Assembly: GCF_019597925.1 (NCBI RefSeq)
Contig: NZ_CP080442.1
Location: 1,153,501 to 1,217,500 of the forward strand
Direction of reading: 5' to 3'
Origin: [Clostridium] scindens
GTDB lineage: Bacteria > Bacillota > Clostridia > Lachnospirales > Lachnospiraceae
DNA: 64,000 nt
The notes beneath the pieces were generated by a model that saw only the letters and a program-made list of their open reading frames with translations, ran no database searches and was not told the DNA's origin. Below are positions 36,193 through 44,267 of this stretch, piece by piece; within the stretch, counting starts at the first letter, position 1; every line of letters starts with the position of its first letter. Both the position numbers and the translations under genes were made by a program.

Positions 36193-36440
36193 GGCGTAGG
36201 GAGGGGCTGTGGCTTGCAGCGGCTCCGACTCGCTTCGCCGGGAAAGTATAAGCAGAAAAACCTGATTTACAGATAACCGGACATATTCGGCGTGAAATTC
36301 TGAAAGAATTTCGCACCTCAGATGTCCTCGAAGATTTTGTTTGAGACAAAATCTTCGTATCTGGAAATCAGGTTTTTTTGCTAACACTTTCCTACGGCTC
36401 CCTCGACGGACCACCGCAAGCCACAGCCCCTCCCTACGCC
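36193..36440. repeat. 248-bp nested inverted-repeat element
   Basis: Perfect 25-bp outer arms (36193-36217 and 36416-36440) enclose a mismatched internal region. A second stem (36241-36275 with 36358-36392) matches at 31 of 35 positions. Between these lie two hairpins: 36279-36327 (GGACAT/ATGTCC with an inner GAAATTC/GAATTTC) and 36329-36357 (perfect 12-bp CGAAGATTTTGT arms). The whole can fold as a long stem ending in two hairpins, as DNA cruciform or RNA. I see no reading frame or transposase in it. It could be a MITE-like element or a structured RNA. Confidence 0.85.
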
Positions 36441-36628
36441 TGCTTTCTAAGAAGCCACGATGCTGCGCCGTGGGGGAGAAATCGCCAGGAAGCCGCAAGA
36501 AGTACATATTCGTATCATTTTGCTCAATGCTGCGTTGAGGCTAAAGTCTAAAGATTTCTATTGCTAAACTTCCGCGACTAAAATAAATCCGGTGAAAAGT
36601 GTAATTTAACGCAGGCACACCACGCAGA
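36441..36628. other. Spacer between two inverted-repeat elements
   Basis: About 190 bp in which I see no gene, promoter or convincing structure. Short frames here lack ribosome binding sites and recognisable products. Confidence 0.5.
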
Positions 36629-36850
36629 ATTGCCAACAAATTGCCGGTAGCCGGGGAGGGCGGGGAGGCTGTTTCGCAGGGAAGCGGAGGCGTCCGGAAT
36701 ATCCATGCCCGGAATGTTAGGCCGCGGGAGAGGAGTCAGCCGACGACTCTCCCGCAGACTTACATCCCGGTGCATGAGATGCAGGCGCCGAAGCGTCGAA
36801 GAAACAGCCTCCCCGCCCTCCCCGGCGTACCACAATCCCCAATTCCTCAA
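36629..36850. repeat. Second long inverted-repeat element with perfect 26-bp arms
   Basis: Perfect 26-bp GC-rich arms at 36650-36675 and 36801-36826 are extended outward by imperfect pairing (GAATTG..ATTG..GGTA with TACC..CAAT..CAATTCC). Inward there is an imperfect stem (GGCG...CATGCCCGGAATGTTAG with its counterpart 36760-36788) and a terminal hairpin at 36724-36754 (GCGGGAGAG/CTCTCCCGC). It has a different sequence but a similar design to the element at 36193. Confidence 0.82.
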
Positions 36851-36888
36851 TTTCCATAAAAATATTCTCGCAAAAAATATAATATGTG

Positions 36889-36917
36889 TTGACAAATCAT
36901 ATTATACGACATATAAT
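36889..36917 (+). promoter_or_regulatory. Consensus sigma-A promoter of the PadR operon
   Basis: TTGACA, a 17-bp spacer and TATAAT. Confidence 0.88.
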
Positions 36918-36919
36918 AT
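36899..36919. promoter_or_regulatory. Palindrome in the PadR promoter (putative operator)
   Basis: ATATTATA-CGACA-TATAATAT is a perfect 8-bp inverted repeat that covers the spacer and -10 box. PadR-type proteins usually bind palindromes in their own promoters, so autoregulation is likely. Confidence 0.6.
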
Positions 36920-36981
36920 AACCATCAAAACAATATTGTAATGAAAGATATATTATAAAATTCCAGCAAAGGAGTGAGAAT

Positions 36982-37305
36982 ATGGTATTTAACACCGGAG
37001 CCGCTCTTCTGGACGCCATAGTACTGGCGGTCGTATCCAGGGAGAAGGAAGGGACTTACGGATATAAGATTACCCAAGACGTAAGAAAGGCCATTGACGT
37101 ATCAGAATCAACATTATATCCTGTGCTAAGGAGGCTGCAGAAAGACGAATGTCTGGAAGTATATGATAAGCAGTTTGACGGACGCAACCGGCGCTACTAC
37201 AAGGTGACGGAAAAAGGTATGGCGCAGTTGAATCTATATCGGGTAGAATGGAAAAATTATTCTTTGAAGATTAATGAATTGTTTGAGGGAGGTGTGACTG
37301 CATGA
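36982..37305 (+). CDS. PadR family transcriptional regulator
   Basis: A 107 aa winged-helix repressor: LLDAIVLAVVSREKEGTYGY, KAIDVSESTLYPVLRRLQK, then the wing RNRRYYKVTEKGMAQL and a C-terminal dimerisation helix. It overlaps the DUF1700 gene by 4 bp. The arrangement PadR - DUF1700 - DUF4097 is common in Firmicutes and often linked to envelope stress; the signal is unknown. Confidence 0.93.
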   Translation: MVFNTGAALLDAIVLAVVSREKEGTYGYKITQDVRKAIDVSESTLYPVLRRLQKDECLEVYDKQFDGRNRRYYKVTEKGMAQLNLYRVEWKNYSLKINELFEGGVTA

Positions 37306-37988
37306 ACCGCATAGAGTTTATGACAGAATTAGCCGCATTATTACAGGATGTGCCAGTAGAAGAACGCAGAGAGGCGATGCAGTATTATAACGATTATTTT
37401 GATGATGCGGGAGAAGAGAATGAAGAGCAGGTGATATCTGAATTAGGAAGCCCTGCAAAGGTGGCGGCCACGATCAAGGCCGATCTGGGAAGCCAGGCCG
37501 GCGATTACGCGGAGTATTCGGAGAATGGATATACCGACTCCAGGTTTGACCAGAAGGAGATGCCGGCGGGCAGGGACTATCAGAGGAAGGAAGAAAAAGA
37601 GCCTCCGAAGACCAGCAGGGCGTTGAAGATCGTACTGATTATCGCGATCATTCTGGTTGGTGCGCCAGTTCTGATTCCGCTGGGAGTTGGAATAACGCTG
37701 GCGGTACTTGGATGCATAATTGCGTTGTTCTGCGCGTTTATAGCGCTGGTAATTGCATCCGTGGCAGTAGCGATTGCAGGAATCGTGGTATTCTGTGTTG
37801 GAATCGCTACATTGATTCCGGAACTTGCCGTAGGATTAGCGCTGGTAGGAACAGGACTGATATTGACGGTACTGGGCGTGATAGCAACCGTAGCAAGCGT
37901 GAAGCTTTGCCTGGTAGTATTCCCGGGGATCTGTAGAGGAATCGTATGGATCTGCCGCAGGCCGTTTCAAGGAAAGGCGGTGGCATAA
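37302..37988 (+). CDS. DUF1700 (HAAS-domain) membrane protein
   Basis: A 228 aa protein. The N-terminal HAAS-type helical domain (about 1-65: MNRIEFMTELAALLQDVPVE, YYNDYFDDAGEENEEQVI, LGSPAKVAATIKADL) is followed by a polar linker and four or five glycine/valine-rich membrane segments from about residue 105. DUF1700 proteins typically pair with PadR regulators. It overlaps padR and lies 2 bp from the DUF4097 gene. Confidence 0.87.
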   Translation: MNRIEFMTELAALLQDVPVEERREAMQYYNDYFDDAGEENEEQVISELGSPAKVAATIKADLGSQAGDYAEYSENGYTDSRFDQKEMPAGRDYQRKEEKEPPKTSRALKIVLIIAIILVGAPVLIPLGVGITLAVLGCIIALFCAFIALVIASVAVAIAGIVVFCVGIATLIPELAVGLALVGTGLILTVLGVIATVASVKLCLVVFPGICRGIVWICRRPFQGKAVA

Positions 37989-37990
37989 GC

Positions 37991-38839
37991 ATGAAAAAGG
38001 GATGGAAGATATTCTGGATAGTATGCGCGGCAACGGCAGCGATTGGCTTTGTGTGCTGTGTGATCGCCAAGGTACTGGGTGTTACGACAGATATGATAGA
38101 AGGACGCTTTCCGCATGGCATAGGGGTGTTTTCCTACAATTATACGGTGGATGATTATATCAATGACGATGATGACATCCCCCTTGCGGATGATATGAAA
38201 AATAGTTATAGCAACATAACCGAAATAGATGTAGACATCTTCGCGGGACAGGTGAAGGTCGTGCTTTCCGACGATGCAAAAGATGTAACAGTCGAGACAA
38301 GAGGCATCAACAAGCGTCTGGGACTTAAGTGCTATCAGGACGGCGACGAATTAAAGATAAAGTCTAAGGAAAGGATATGGCATGTCAACAATGTGGGGTC
38401 AGGAACGATTACGATTACCCTGCCCAGGGACTTAAGGCTGAATGAGGCATCCTTTGACATTGGAGCCGGTACGCTGGATATAGAAAAGATTTTTGCCCAG
38501 GATCTGTATGTGGGCGTGGGAGCGGGCGATGCGAATCTTACGCATTTTGAAGCAGGCGAGGTAGAATTTGACTGTGGAGCCGGAAGCATCCATGCGAATG
38601 GAGATGCAAGGTCAGAGATCGATATTGACGGCGGAGTGGGCGAGATTATCCTGACGGTTTCCGGAGAAGAATCCTCTTACAATTATGATATCGACTGCGG
38701 AGTAGGAGAAGTCATCTGTGGAAATACTACTTATTCAGGCTTAGCCAACGAAAAGAATATTGACAATGGGGCTTCAAGAGATATTAAGGTAGATTGTGGA
38801 GTGGGGACCATTACGATTAATTTTGGAAATGCATTATAA
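37991..38839 (+). CDS. DUF4097 family exported beta-repeat protein
   Basis: A 282 aa protein with an N-terminal membrane anchor (IFWIVCAATAAIGFVCCVIA), followed by an extracytoplasmic domain of repeated short beta-strands, with the recurring pattern DxGAG or DCGVG (for example FDIGAGTLDIEKI, FDCGAGSIHANGD, IDCGVGEVICG, VDCGVGTITINFG). This is the DUF4097 fold, possibly a beta-helix adhesin-like scaffold. ATG 37991 is chosen over 37946, which lies inside the DUF1700 gene. The role is unknown. Confidence 0.85.
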   Translation: MKKGWKIFWIVCAATAAIGFVCCVIAKVLGVTTDMIEGRFPHGIGVFSYNYTVDDYINDDDDIPLADDMKNSYSNITEIDVDIFAGQVKVVLSDDAKDVTVETRGINKRLGLKCYQDGDELKIKSKERIWHVNNVGSGTITITLPRDLRLNEASFDIGAGTLDIEKIFAQDLYVGVGAGDANLTHFEAGEVEFDCGAGSIHANGDARSEIDIDGGVGEIILTVSGEESSYNYDIDCGVGEVICGNTTYSGLANEKNIDNGASRDIKVDCGVGTITINFGNAL

Positions 38840-38888
38840 CGGGGACGTCCAAGAAAACCGGACGCGTGAATGAAAGGAGAATTATTAA

Positions 38889-39083
38889 ATGGAACAGAAA
38901 AGACTATATAGATCACGGGAAAACCGCATGATATGCGGGGTATGCGGAGGCATAGCCGATTATTTCAATGTAGACCCGACGCTGATTCGTCTGGGACTTG
39001 TGTTATTAGCTTGTACTGGTTCAGGAATCCTGGCTTATTTTATAGCGGCTATTATAATTCCGGACCAACCAAGAACATATTAA
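38889..39083 (+). CDS. PspC domain membrane protein
   Basis: A 64 aa PspC-domain protein: LYRSRENRMICGVCGGIADY, FNVDPTLIRLGLVLLAC and the membrane helix SGILAYFIAAIIIP. PspC proteins sense membrane stress in the phage-shock response. The gene ends the PadR - DUF1700 - DUF4097 cluster (49 bp gap, ribosome binding site AAAGGAG), supporting an envelope-stress role for the operon. Confidence 0.92.
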   Translation: MEQKRLYRSRENRMICGVCGGIADYFNVDPTLIRLGLVLLACTGSGILAYFIAAIIIPDQPRTY

Positions 39084-39099
39084 TCTTCAAAGAGGGAGA

Positions 39100-39122
39100 A
39101 GCATCCGTACAGGGTGCTTTTT
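39100..39122 (+). terminator. Terminator of the PadR-PspC operon
   Basis: The stem AGCATCC/GGGTGCT (one G-T pair) is followed by TTTTCC. Confidence 0.65.
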
Positions 39123-39210
39123 CCGCGTATAAGGAAGGCGGGAGGGGCTGCCAGTATATTCCATCCAAAAGGTGTCAATACTTACTAAAAAATGAAAGGG
39201 GTATTGTGCT

Positions 39211-39405
39211 ATGGCTGGAAAGAAGAATAAACCGATCAAGCTGGATGAACTGACACAGGAAGAAAAGATGAAATACGAGATCGCGGAGGAACTGGGACTG
39301 CTGGACAAGGTAATGCAGGAGGGATGGAGATCGCTGTCATCCAAGGAGACAGGCAGAATCGGAGGCCTGATGACGAAGAAAAGGCGGGAAGCCGAGAAAA
39401 AGTAA
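39211..39405 (+). CDS. Alpha/beta-type small acid-soluble spore protein
   Basis: A 64 aa DNA-binding spore protein that protects spore DNA and is degraded at germination. The family segments KYEIAEELGLLDKV and GWRSLSSKETGRIGGLMTKK are present, the first near the germination-protease cleavage region. It is monocistronic, with AAAGGGG before ATG 39211. A forespore sigma-G promoter is expected, but the upstream GTATA-N17-CAATACT is only a weak match. Confidence 0.9.
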   Translation: MAGKKNKPIKLDELTQEEKMKYEIAEELGLLDKVMQEGWRSLSSKETGRIGGLMTKKRREAEKK

Positions 39406-39452
39406 CAAAAATATTACGAATATTAATTAGTGTGAACAATTGGTCATAAAGG

Positions 39453-39481
39453 TTGAAAAGAGGGTATCCATTTGCTATAAT
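39453..39481 (+). promoter_or_regulatory. Sigma-A promoter of the WecG/TagA-like gene
   Basis: TTGAAA, a 17-bp spacer and TATAAT. Its position excludes the longer frame beginning at 39453 and supports ATG 39516. Confidence 0.8.
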
Positions 39482-39515
39482 CGAAAAACTGGTAAAAACA
39501 TTAGCAGGTGAAGTT

Positions 39516-40214
39516 ATGAGCGATAAGATTAAAGTTTTAGATATTGATATAGATAACTGCACGGCCAAGGAAGCCATGAAGGAAACCATGGAGTATCTGA
39601 AGTCCGAGCCGGTAAGCGTGATAGAGATGGTTACAGTGGATGGATTGATGCAGATGGACGAATTGCCGGAACTCAAAGAGAATATGCAGGAATTCGATCT
39701 TGTACTGGCTGGGGATAAGACAATCCTGGAGGCAGCAGATATCACAGACCGCAAGTTCCTTCAGGAGACAGAAGGCCATTTGTTCCTGAAGATGTTTATG
39801 CGATACCTTCATAAGAACCATAAGAGAATCTATCTTCTGGTGGAGACGGAAGAGGAGGGCCAGGAGTTCTATGACTACCTTCAGAGATACTATAGCGGAC
39901 TCCAGATTATCGGACTGGCAAAGGTATCGGCAAGGAACCGGGCGGATGATATGCTGGTCAATGCGATCAACGGCGGCGAGGTGGACTGTATCTTCGCGGC
40001 GCTGTCGGCGCCTCTTCAGGAGGACTTTATTATGAAGAACCGGAGTCTTCTGGATGCCCGCGTCTTTATCGGGCTGGGGAAGGAAAGCCTTCCGGTAAAG
40101 AAGGCAGGCCTCGGGCAGAGCAGGATTGGACAGTTCCTTATCCGGCGCATTTTCAAGAAAGAGATTGAGAAGCGCAAGCGCAGCGAGCCGAATCAATTCT
40201 CCCCCGCAAAATAA
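39516..40214 (+). CDS. WecG/TagA/CpsF family glycosyltransferase (divergent)
   Basis: A 232 aa protein related to the WecG/TagA family, which transfers N-acetylmannosamine or related sugars onto lipid-linked intermediates for teichoic acids or polysaccharides. Matches are FDLVLAGDKTILEAADI, a Rossmann-like KRIYLLVETEEEGQEFYDYL and GGEVDCIFAALSAPLQEDFI with FIGLGKESL. The usual N-terminal TVNPDG-type motif is altered (VTVDGLMQMD). The C-terminal tail is strongly basic, consistent with membrane association. No other wall-sugar genes adjoin it. Confidence 0.75.
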   Translation: MSDKIKVLDIDIDNCTAKEAMKETMEYLKSEPVSVIEMVTVDGLMQMDELPELKENMQEFDLVLAGDKTILEAADITDRKFLQETEGHLFLKMFMRYLHKNHKRIYLLVETEEEGQEFYDYLQRYYSGLQIIGLAKVSARNRADDMLVNAINGGEVDCIFAALSAPLQEDFIMKNRSLLDARVFIGLGKESLPVKKAGLGQSRIGQFLIRRIFKKEIEKRKRSEPNQFSPAK

Positions 40215-40287
40215 ATAAGAAAATTATAAGATTTGACTTTTCGTCACTATGTACATGGCCAAAAACTGAATATTTTATTAAAATCTT

Positions 40288-40329
40288 GAGGAAATTAACA
40301 AAAATATGTGATTTCCTCTTTATTTTTTT
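40288..40329 (+). terminator. Terminator of the WecG/TagA-like gene
   Basis: Perfect 8-bp arms GAGGAAAT/ATTTCCTC are followed by TTTATTTTTTT. Confidence 0.82.
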
Positions 40330-40360
40330 GTTGATATATATTAAGATAGAATTCAGTAGT

Positions 40361-40406
40361 ATGCATTTTGGCTACTTTTTCAAGTAATTTGTTGTGAAAA
40401 ATGCAT
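40361..40406. repeat. Nested inverted repeat before the PucR-type gene
   Basis: The arms ATGCATTTT/AAAATGCAT enclose a smaller hairpin (TACTT/AAGTA). Lying in the leader region, it could be an operator or an RNA hairpin. Confidence 0.45.
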
Positions 40407-40432
40407 ATTGAAATGAGTGGAGGAGATGGAAT

Positions 40433-41521
40433 ATGATATCTAATCAAATACTTCAAAATACGATTGAAGGATTGAAAGGGATTACACGAATTGACTTCTG
40501 CGTAATGGACACCGACGGTAAATCTCTTGCAAGTACATTTTCAGAACAGGACAACTATGAAGAAGAGGCAGTCTCCTTCGTAGAATCCCCGGCAGACAGT
40601 CAGGTTGTACAGGGATATCAGTTCTTTAAGATTTTTGACGAGCATCAGCTGGAATACATCCTGCTTGCCAATGGAGGCAGCGATGATGTATATATGGTAG
40701 GAAAGATTGCCGCGTTCCAGATTCAGAATCTTTTAGTGGCTTATAAAGAACGATTTGACAAGGACAATTTCATTAAGAACTTGCTGCTTGACAACCTGCT
40801 CTTAGTGGACATTTACAACCGTGCCAAAAAATTACATATTGACACAGAAGTGAGACGTGTTATCTTTATTATTGAGACAAAGCACGAAAAGGACAGCAAT
40901 GCTCTCGACAATGTGCGCAATCTGCTGGGCAACCGGACGAAGGATTTCGTAACGGCAGTTGATGAGAAGAATATCATTGTCGTAAAGGAACTGGAGCCTG
41001 GCGACGGGCACGAGGAACTGGAGAAGATCGCGCAGAATTTGTATGTGCTCCTGAAGGAAGATGGAGAAGAAGAGATCCTGATCGCCTATGGAACCATAGT
41101 CAATGACATTAAGGAAGTGTCTAAGTCTTATAAGGAAGCGAAGCTTGCCCTGGACGTGGGCAAGATATTCTTCGGGGAGCGAAGCGTAATCGCTTACAGT
41201 GCTTTGGGAATCGGACGCCTGATATACCAGTTGCCGATTCCGCTATGCAAGATGTTCATACGTGAGATTTTTGAGGGGAAATCGCCAGATGATTTCGATG
41301 AAGAGACGTTGACTACCATTAACAAATTCTTCGAGAATAATCTGAACGTATCAGAAACATCCAGACAATTATATATTCACCGTAACACATTAGTATACCG
41401 GCTGGATAAGCTTCAGAAGAGCACGGGGCTAGATCTGCGCGTGTTTGAAGATGCCATTACATTCAAGATCGCACTTATGGTCGTGAAGTATATGAAGTAC
41501 ATGGAATCACTGGAGTATTAA
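40433..41521 (+). CDS. PucR/CdaR-type transcriptional regulator
   Basis: A 362 aa regulator with a sensor region (about 1-120), a GGDEF-like or CdaR-type middle domain (about 130-270), and a C-terminal PucR helix-turn-helix: FFENNLNVSETSRQLYIHRN, TLVYRLDKLQKSTGLDL. Such proteins respond to metabolites such as sugar acids or purines. It directly precedes ftsE (16 bp), which suggests co-transcription with the division genes, but no target is shown. Confidence 0.87.
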   Translation: MISNQILQNTIEGLKGITRIDFCVMDTDGKSLASTFSEQDNYEEEAVSFVESPADSQVVQGYQFFKIFDEHQLEYILLANGGSDDVYMVGKIAAFQIQNLLVAYKERFDKDNFIKNLLLDNLLLVDIYNRAKKLHIDTEVRRVIFIIETKHEKDSNALDNVRNLLGNRTKDFVTAVDEKNIIVVKELEPGDGHEELEKIAQNLYVLLKEDGEEEILIAYGTIVNDIKEVSKSYKEAKLALDVGKIFFGERSVIAYSALGIGRLIYQLPIPLCKMFIREIFEGKSPDDFDEETLTTINKFFENNLNVSETSRQLYIHRNTLVYRLDKLQKSTGLDLRVFEDAITFKIALMVVKYMKYMESLEY

Positions 41522-41537
41522 TAATCAGGAGGAAAGT

Positions 41538-42224
41538 ATGATTGAATTAAAAGAAGTAACGAAAGAGTACTCGAAAGGGGTTGCAGCCCTGAACGGCGTT
41601 AACCTGAAGGTTGAGCAGGGCGAATTTGTATTTATCGTAGGGGACAGCGGATCAGGAAAGTCTACGCTGATTCGTTTGATCATGAAGGAACTGGACCCTA
41701 CCTCAGGAACGATTATCGTAAACGGACAGAACCTGAACCGGATGAAGCACAGGAAGATTCCGATGTACAGAAGAGGAATCGGAGTCGTATTCCAGGATTT
41801 CCGGCTTTTGAAGGACAGGAATATCTATGATAATATAGCATTTGCACAGCGCGTTACAGAGACGCCTACCCGAATCATCAAGAAAAAGGTGCCGGCGGCA
41901 TTATCGCTGGTAGGGCTGGCCCAGAAGTACAAATCATATCCAAAGGAACTCTCCGGAGGAGAGCAGCAGCGTGTTGCCATCGCAAGAGCGATCGTGAATG
42001 AACCGGCAATCCTGCTGGCAGATGAGCCTACTGGCAACCTGGACCCGACAAATTCATGGGAGATTATGAAACTGTTGGAAGAGGCGAACGACAGGGGAAC
42101 AACCGTATTGGTTGTTACGCATAACCAGGAGATTGTAAACGAGATGAAAAAGCGAGTTGTTACAATGAAGAAGGGAGTCATTGTAAGCGACGAGAAAAAA
42201 GGTGGGTATAATAATGAGAATTAG
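41538..42224 (+). CDS. ftsE: Cell division ATP-binding protein FtsE
   Basis: ABC-type ATPase that drives FtsX to activate cell-wall hydrolases at the septum. The 228 aa protein has Walker A GDSGSGKSTLIRLI, signature LSGGEQQRVAIARAIV, Walker B ILLADEPTGNLDP and the H-loop VVTHNQE. Start after AGGAGGAAAGT. It overlaps ftsX by 11 bp. Confidence 0.96.
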   Translation: MIELKEVTKEYSKGVAALNGVNLKVEQGEFVFIVGDSGSGKSTLIRLIMKELDPTSGTIIVNGQNLNRMKHRKIPMYRRGIGVVFQDFRLLKDRNIYDNIAFAQRVTETPTRIIKKKVPAALSLVGLAQKYKSYPKELSGGEQQRVAIARAIVNEPAILLADEPTGNLDPTNSWEIMKLLEEANDRGTTVLVVTHNQEIVNEMKKRVVTMKKGVIVSDEKKGGYNNEN

Positions 42225-43122
42225 TACAGTAGGATATTCGATGAAACAAGGGGTGAAGAACATTGGAAGAAACAAGATGTTCTCTATCGCATCCATTGCG
42301 ACGATGGCAGCGTGTATCTTCCTGTTCGGCTTGTTCTACTCCATTGTCATCAACTTTAACTATATCGTGGAAAAAGCAGAAGAAGGGGTGGCGATCACCG
42401 TATTCTTTGAAGAGGATGCTACCCAGAGCCAGAAGGATAAGATTGGCGATGAGCTTAAGACGGCCGATGGCGTTCTTGAAGTAAACTATATCAGCGCGGA
42501 TGAAGCGTGGGATAAGTTCAAGGGCGATTATTTCGGAGAGTCAGGAGATCTTGCGGAAGGATTCAAGAGCGACAATCCGCTGGCTAATTCTGACAACTAT
42601 GAAGTCTATATGGAAGACGTATCCAAGCAGAAGGATGTCGTTGCATTTGCGGAAGGCCTGGAAGGGGTCCGCAAGGTCAACAAGTCGGATGTCGTGGCAA
42701 AGACGCTGACAAGCGTGAATAAATTAGTGGGCTACGTTTCCGTGGCAATCATTGCAATCCTGCTGGCAGTATCCATATTCCTGATCAGCAATACGGTCAC
42801 CATGGGTATTACGGTAAGGCGCGAGGAGATAGCGATTATGAAATACATAGGCGCGAAGGATGGATTCGTCCGGGCGCCGTTCGTGATAGAAGGTCTGATC
42901 ATCGGAGCGGTGGGGGCCGTGATTCCGCTGGTGATGCTGTACTTTATGTATGACAAGGCGATTTCCTACATCATGACCAGATTCAGCCTTCTGAATAATA
43001 TTGTAGACTTCCTTCCAGTGGCAACCGTCTATAAGACACTGCTTCCGGTGGGAATCGTACTGGGAGTCGGTATCGGTTTCCTTGGAAGTTTCTTTACCAT
43101 CCGTAAGCACTTGAAAGTATAA
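42214..43122 (+). CDS. ftsX: Cell division protein FtsX
   Basis: Four-helix membrane partner of FtsE, 302 aa. A cytoplasmic N-terminus (YSMKQGVKNIGRNKMFS) leads to TM1 (about 24-50), a large extracellular loop that contacts the hydrolase, and TM2-TM4 in the C-terminal half (SVAIIAILLAVSIFLIS, IIGAVGAVIPLVMLYFM, VGIVLGVGIGFLGSFF). ATG 42214 follows AAAGGTGGG; the GTG at 42202 is too close. The next gene encodes its likely hydrolase partner. Confidence 0.95.
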   Translation: MRISTVGYSMKQGVKNIGRNKMFSIASIATMAACIFLFGLFYSIVINFNYIVEKAEEGVAITVFFEEDATQSQKDKIGDELKTADGVLEVNYISADEAWDKFKGDYFGESGDLAEGFKSDNPLANSDNYEVYMEDVSKQKDVVAFAEGLEGVRKVNKSDVVAKTLTSVNKLVGYVSVAIIAILLAVSIFLISNTVTMGITVRREEIAIMKYIGAKDGFVRAPFVIEGLIIGAVGAVIPLVMLYFMYDKAISYIMTRFSLLNNIVDFLPVATVYKTLLPVGIVLGVGIGFLGSFFTIRKHLKV

Positions 43123-43140
43123 TTTTTAAGGGGGATACAT

Positions 43141-44250
43141 ATGATACGAGGGAAGAGGTTGATAAGCCTTCTGCTGGCGCTTATGCTATGCTTAGGCCTG
43201 GCTATCCAGGCGAATGCGGCTGATCTTAGCGACACGAAGAAAAAGGCGCAGGAACTGGAAGAAAAAAAGAAAGCGGCGGAGGGCGAGAAGGCGTCTCTGG
43301 AGGCACAGTTAAGTTCGATTGTCTCGGAGATGGAGGATACCAAGACAAAGATCGACGAGAAAGAGTCTGAGATAACAGAGAAGGAAGACGAACTGATCCA
43401 GGCCAAAGTCGATGAGAACGACCAGTATGAAAGCATGAAGAAGAGAATCAAATATATGTATGAGAACGGCAATTCTCAGTTTATCGAGATATTGTGCGAG
43501 TCTAAGAGCATAGGGGATTTTCTTAACAATGCGGAGTATATTACGACCATTTCGGAATATGACCGGAATATGCTGGTAGAATTCCAGGAGGTCGTAAAGA
43601 AGGTGGAAGACCAGGAGGCTGCGCTCAAAGAAGAGTACGCAGAACTGGAGACGATGCAGAATGACCTGATCGCGAAGCAGGATGAAGTATCCGGCCTTAT
43701 GGCCAGCAAAGAGGACGAGATCAGCAAGCTGGACAGCGAGCTGGGAGACACCAAGGATAAATTGTCCCAGCTGGAGGCGGCAGCGGCGGCAGCGCAGCGC
43801 AAGCAGAAAGAAGCGTCCGGAGGCGGAGGCGGTTCAGCCGGCGCGGCTGTAGTGACTGGCAATGGAACCTTTACCCATCCATGTCCGGGATATTCTTATA
43901 TATCCAGTCCGTTTGGTTACAGGGAACAGCCACTGGCAGGCGCAAGCACAAACCATAAAGGCATCGATTACGCGGCAGGAACCGGAACCCCGATCTATGC
44001 GGCGGCAGCAGGGACGGTTGTCTCAGCAGGATACAGCGGGAATGCAGGAAAGATGATCGTTATCAACCATGGGAACGGATTGACGACGTATTACATGCAT
44101 TGCAATGACCTGTATGTAAGCGCGGGGCAGTCAGTCAGCAAAGGACAGAACATTGCGGCTGTAGGAACAACCGGCAATTCTACTGGACCGCATCTTCATT
44201 TCCAGGTAAACTTAAATGGCACACCGGTTAATCCGGCAAATTATCTATAA
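43141..44250 (+). CDS. PcsB/EnvC-like murein hydrolase with coiled coil and M23 peptidase domain
   Basis: A 369 aa secreted protein: signal peptide (SLLLALMLCLGLAIQANA), a long coiled coil (about 25-225) that in PcsB and EnvC binds FtsX, a Gly/Ser linker, and a C-terminal M23/LytM domain with the zinc motifs HKGIDYAAG, HGNGLTTYYMH and HLHFQV. All metal and catalytic histidines are present, so it should be an active endopeptidase rather than only an activator. Position after ftsEX supports a septal cell-wall role. Confidence 0.93.
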   Translation: MIRGKRLISLLLALMLCLGLAIQANAADLSDTKKKAQELEEKKKAAEGEKASLEAQLSSIVSEMEDTKTKIDEKESEITEKEDELIQAKVDENDQYESMKKRIKYMYENGNSQFIEILCESKSIGDFLNNAEYITTISEYDRNMLVEFQEVVKKVEDQEAALKEEYAELETMQNDLIAKQDEVSGLMASKEDEISKLDSELGDTKDKLSQLEAAAAAAQRKQKEASGGGGGSAGAAVVTGNGTFTHPCPGYSYISSPFGYREQPLAGASTNHKGIDYAAGTGTPIYAAAAGTVVSAGYSGNAGKMIVINHGNGLTTYYMHCNDLYVSAGQSVSKGQNIAAVGTTGNSTGPHLHFQVNLNGTPVNPANYL

Positions 44251-44267
44251 GAACAGGATTTAATTAG

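Noticed and set aside
36578..36895. Open frames on both strands inside the second palindrome
   Set aside because: The frames mirror each other because of the inverted repeat. They have no ribosome binding site and no recognisable product.
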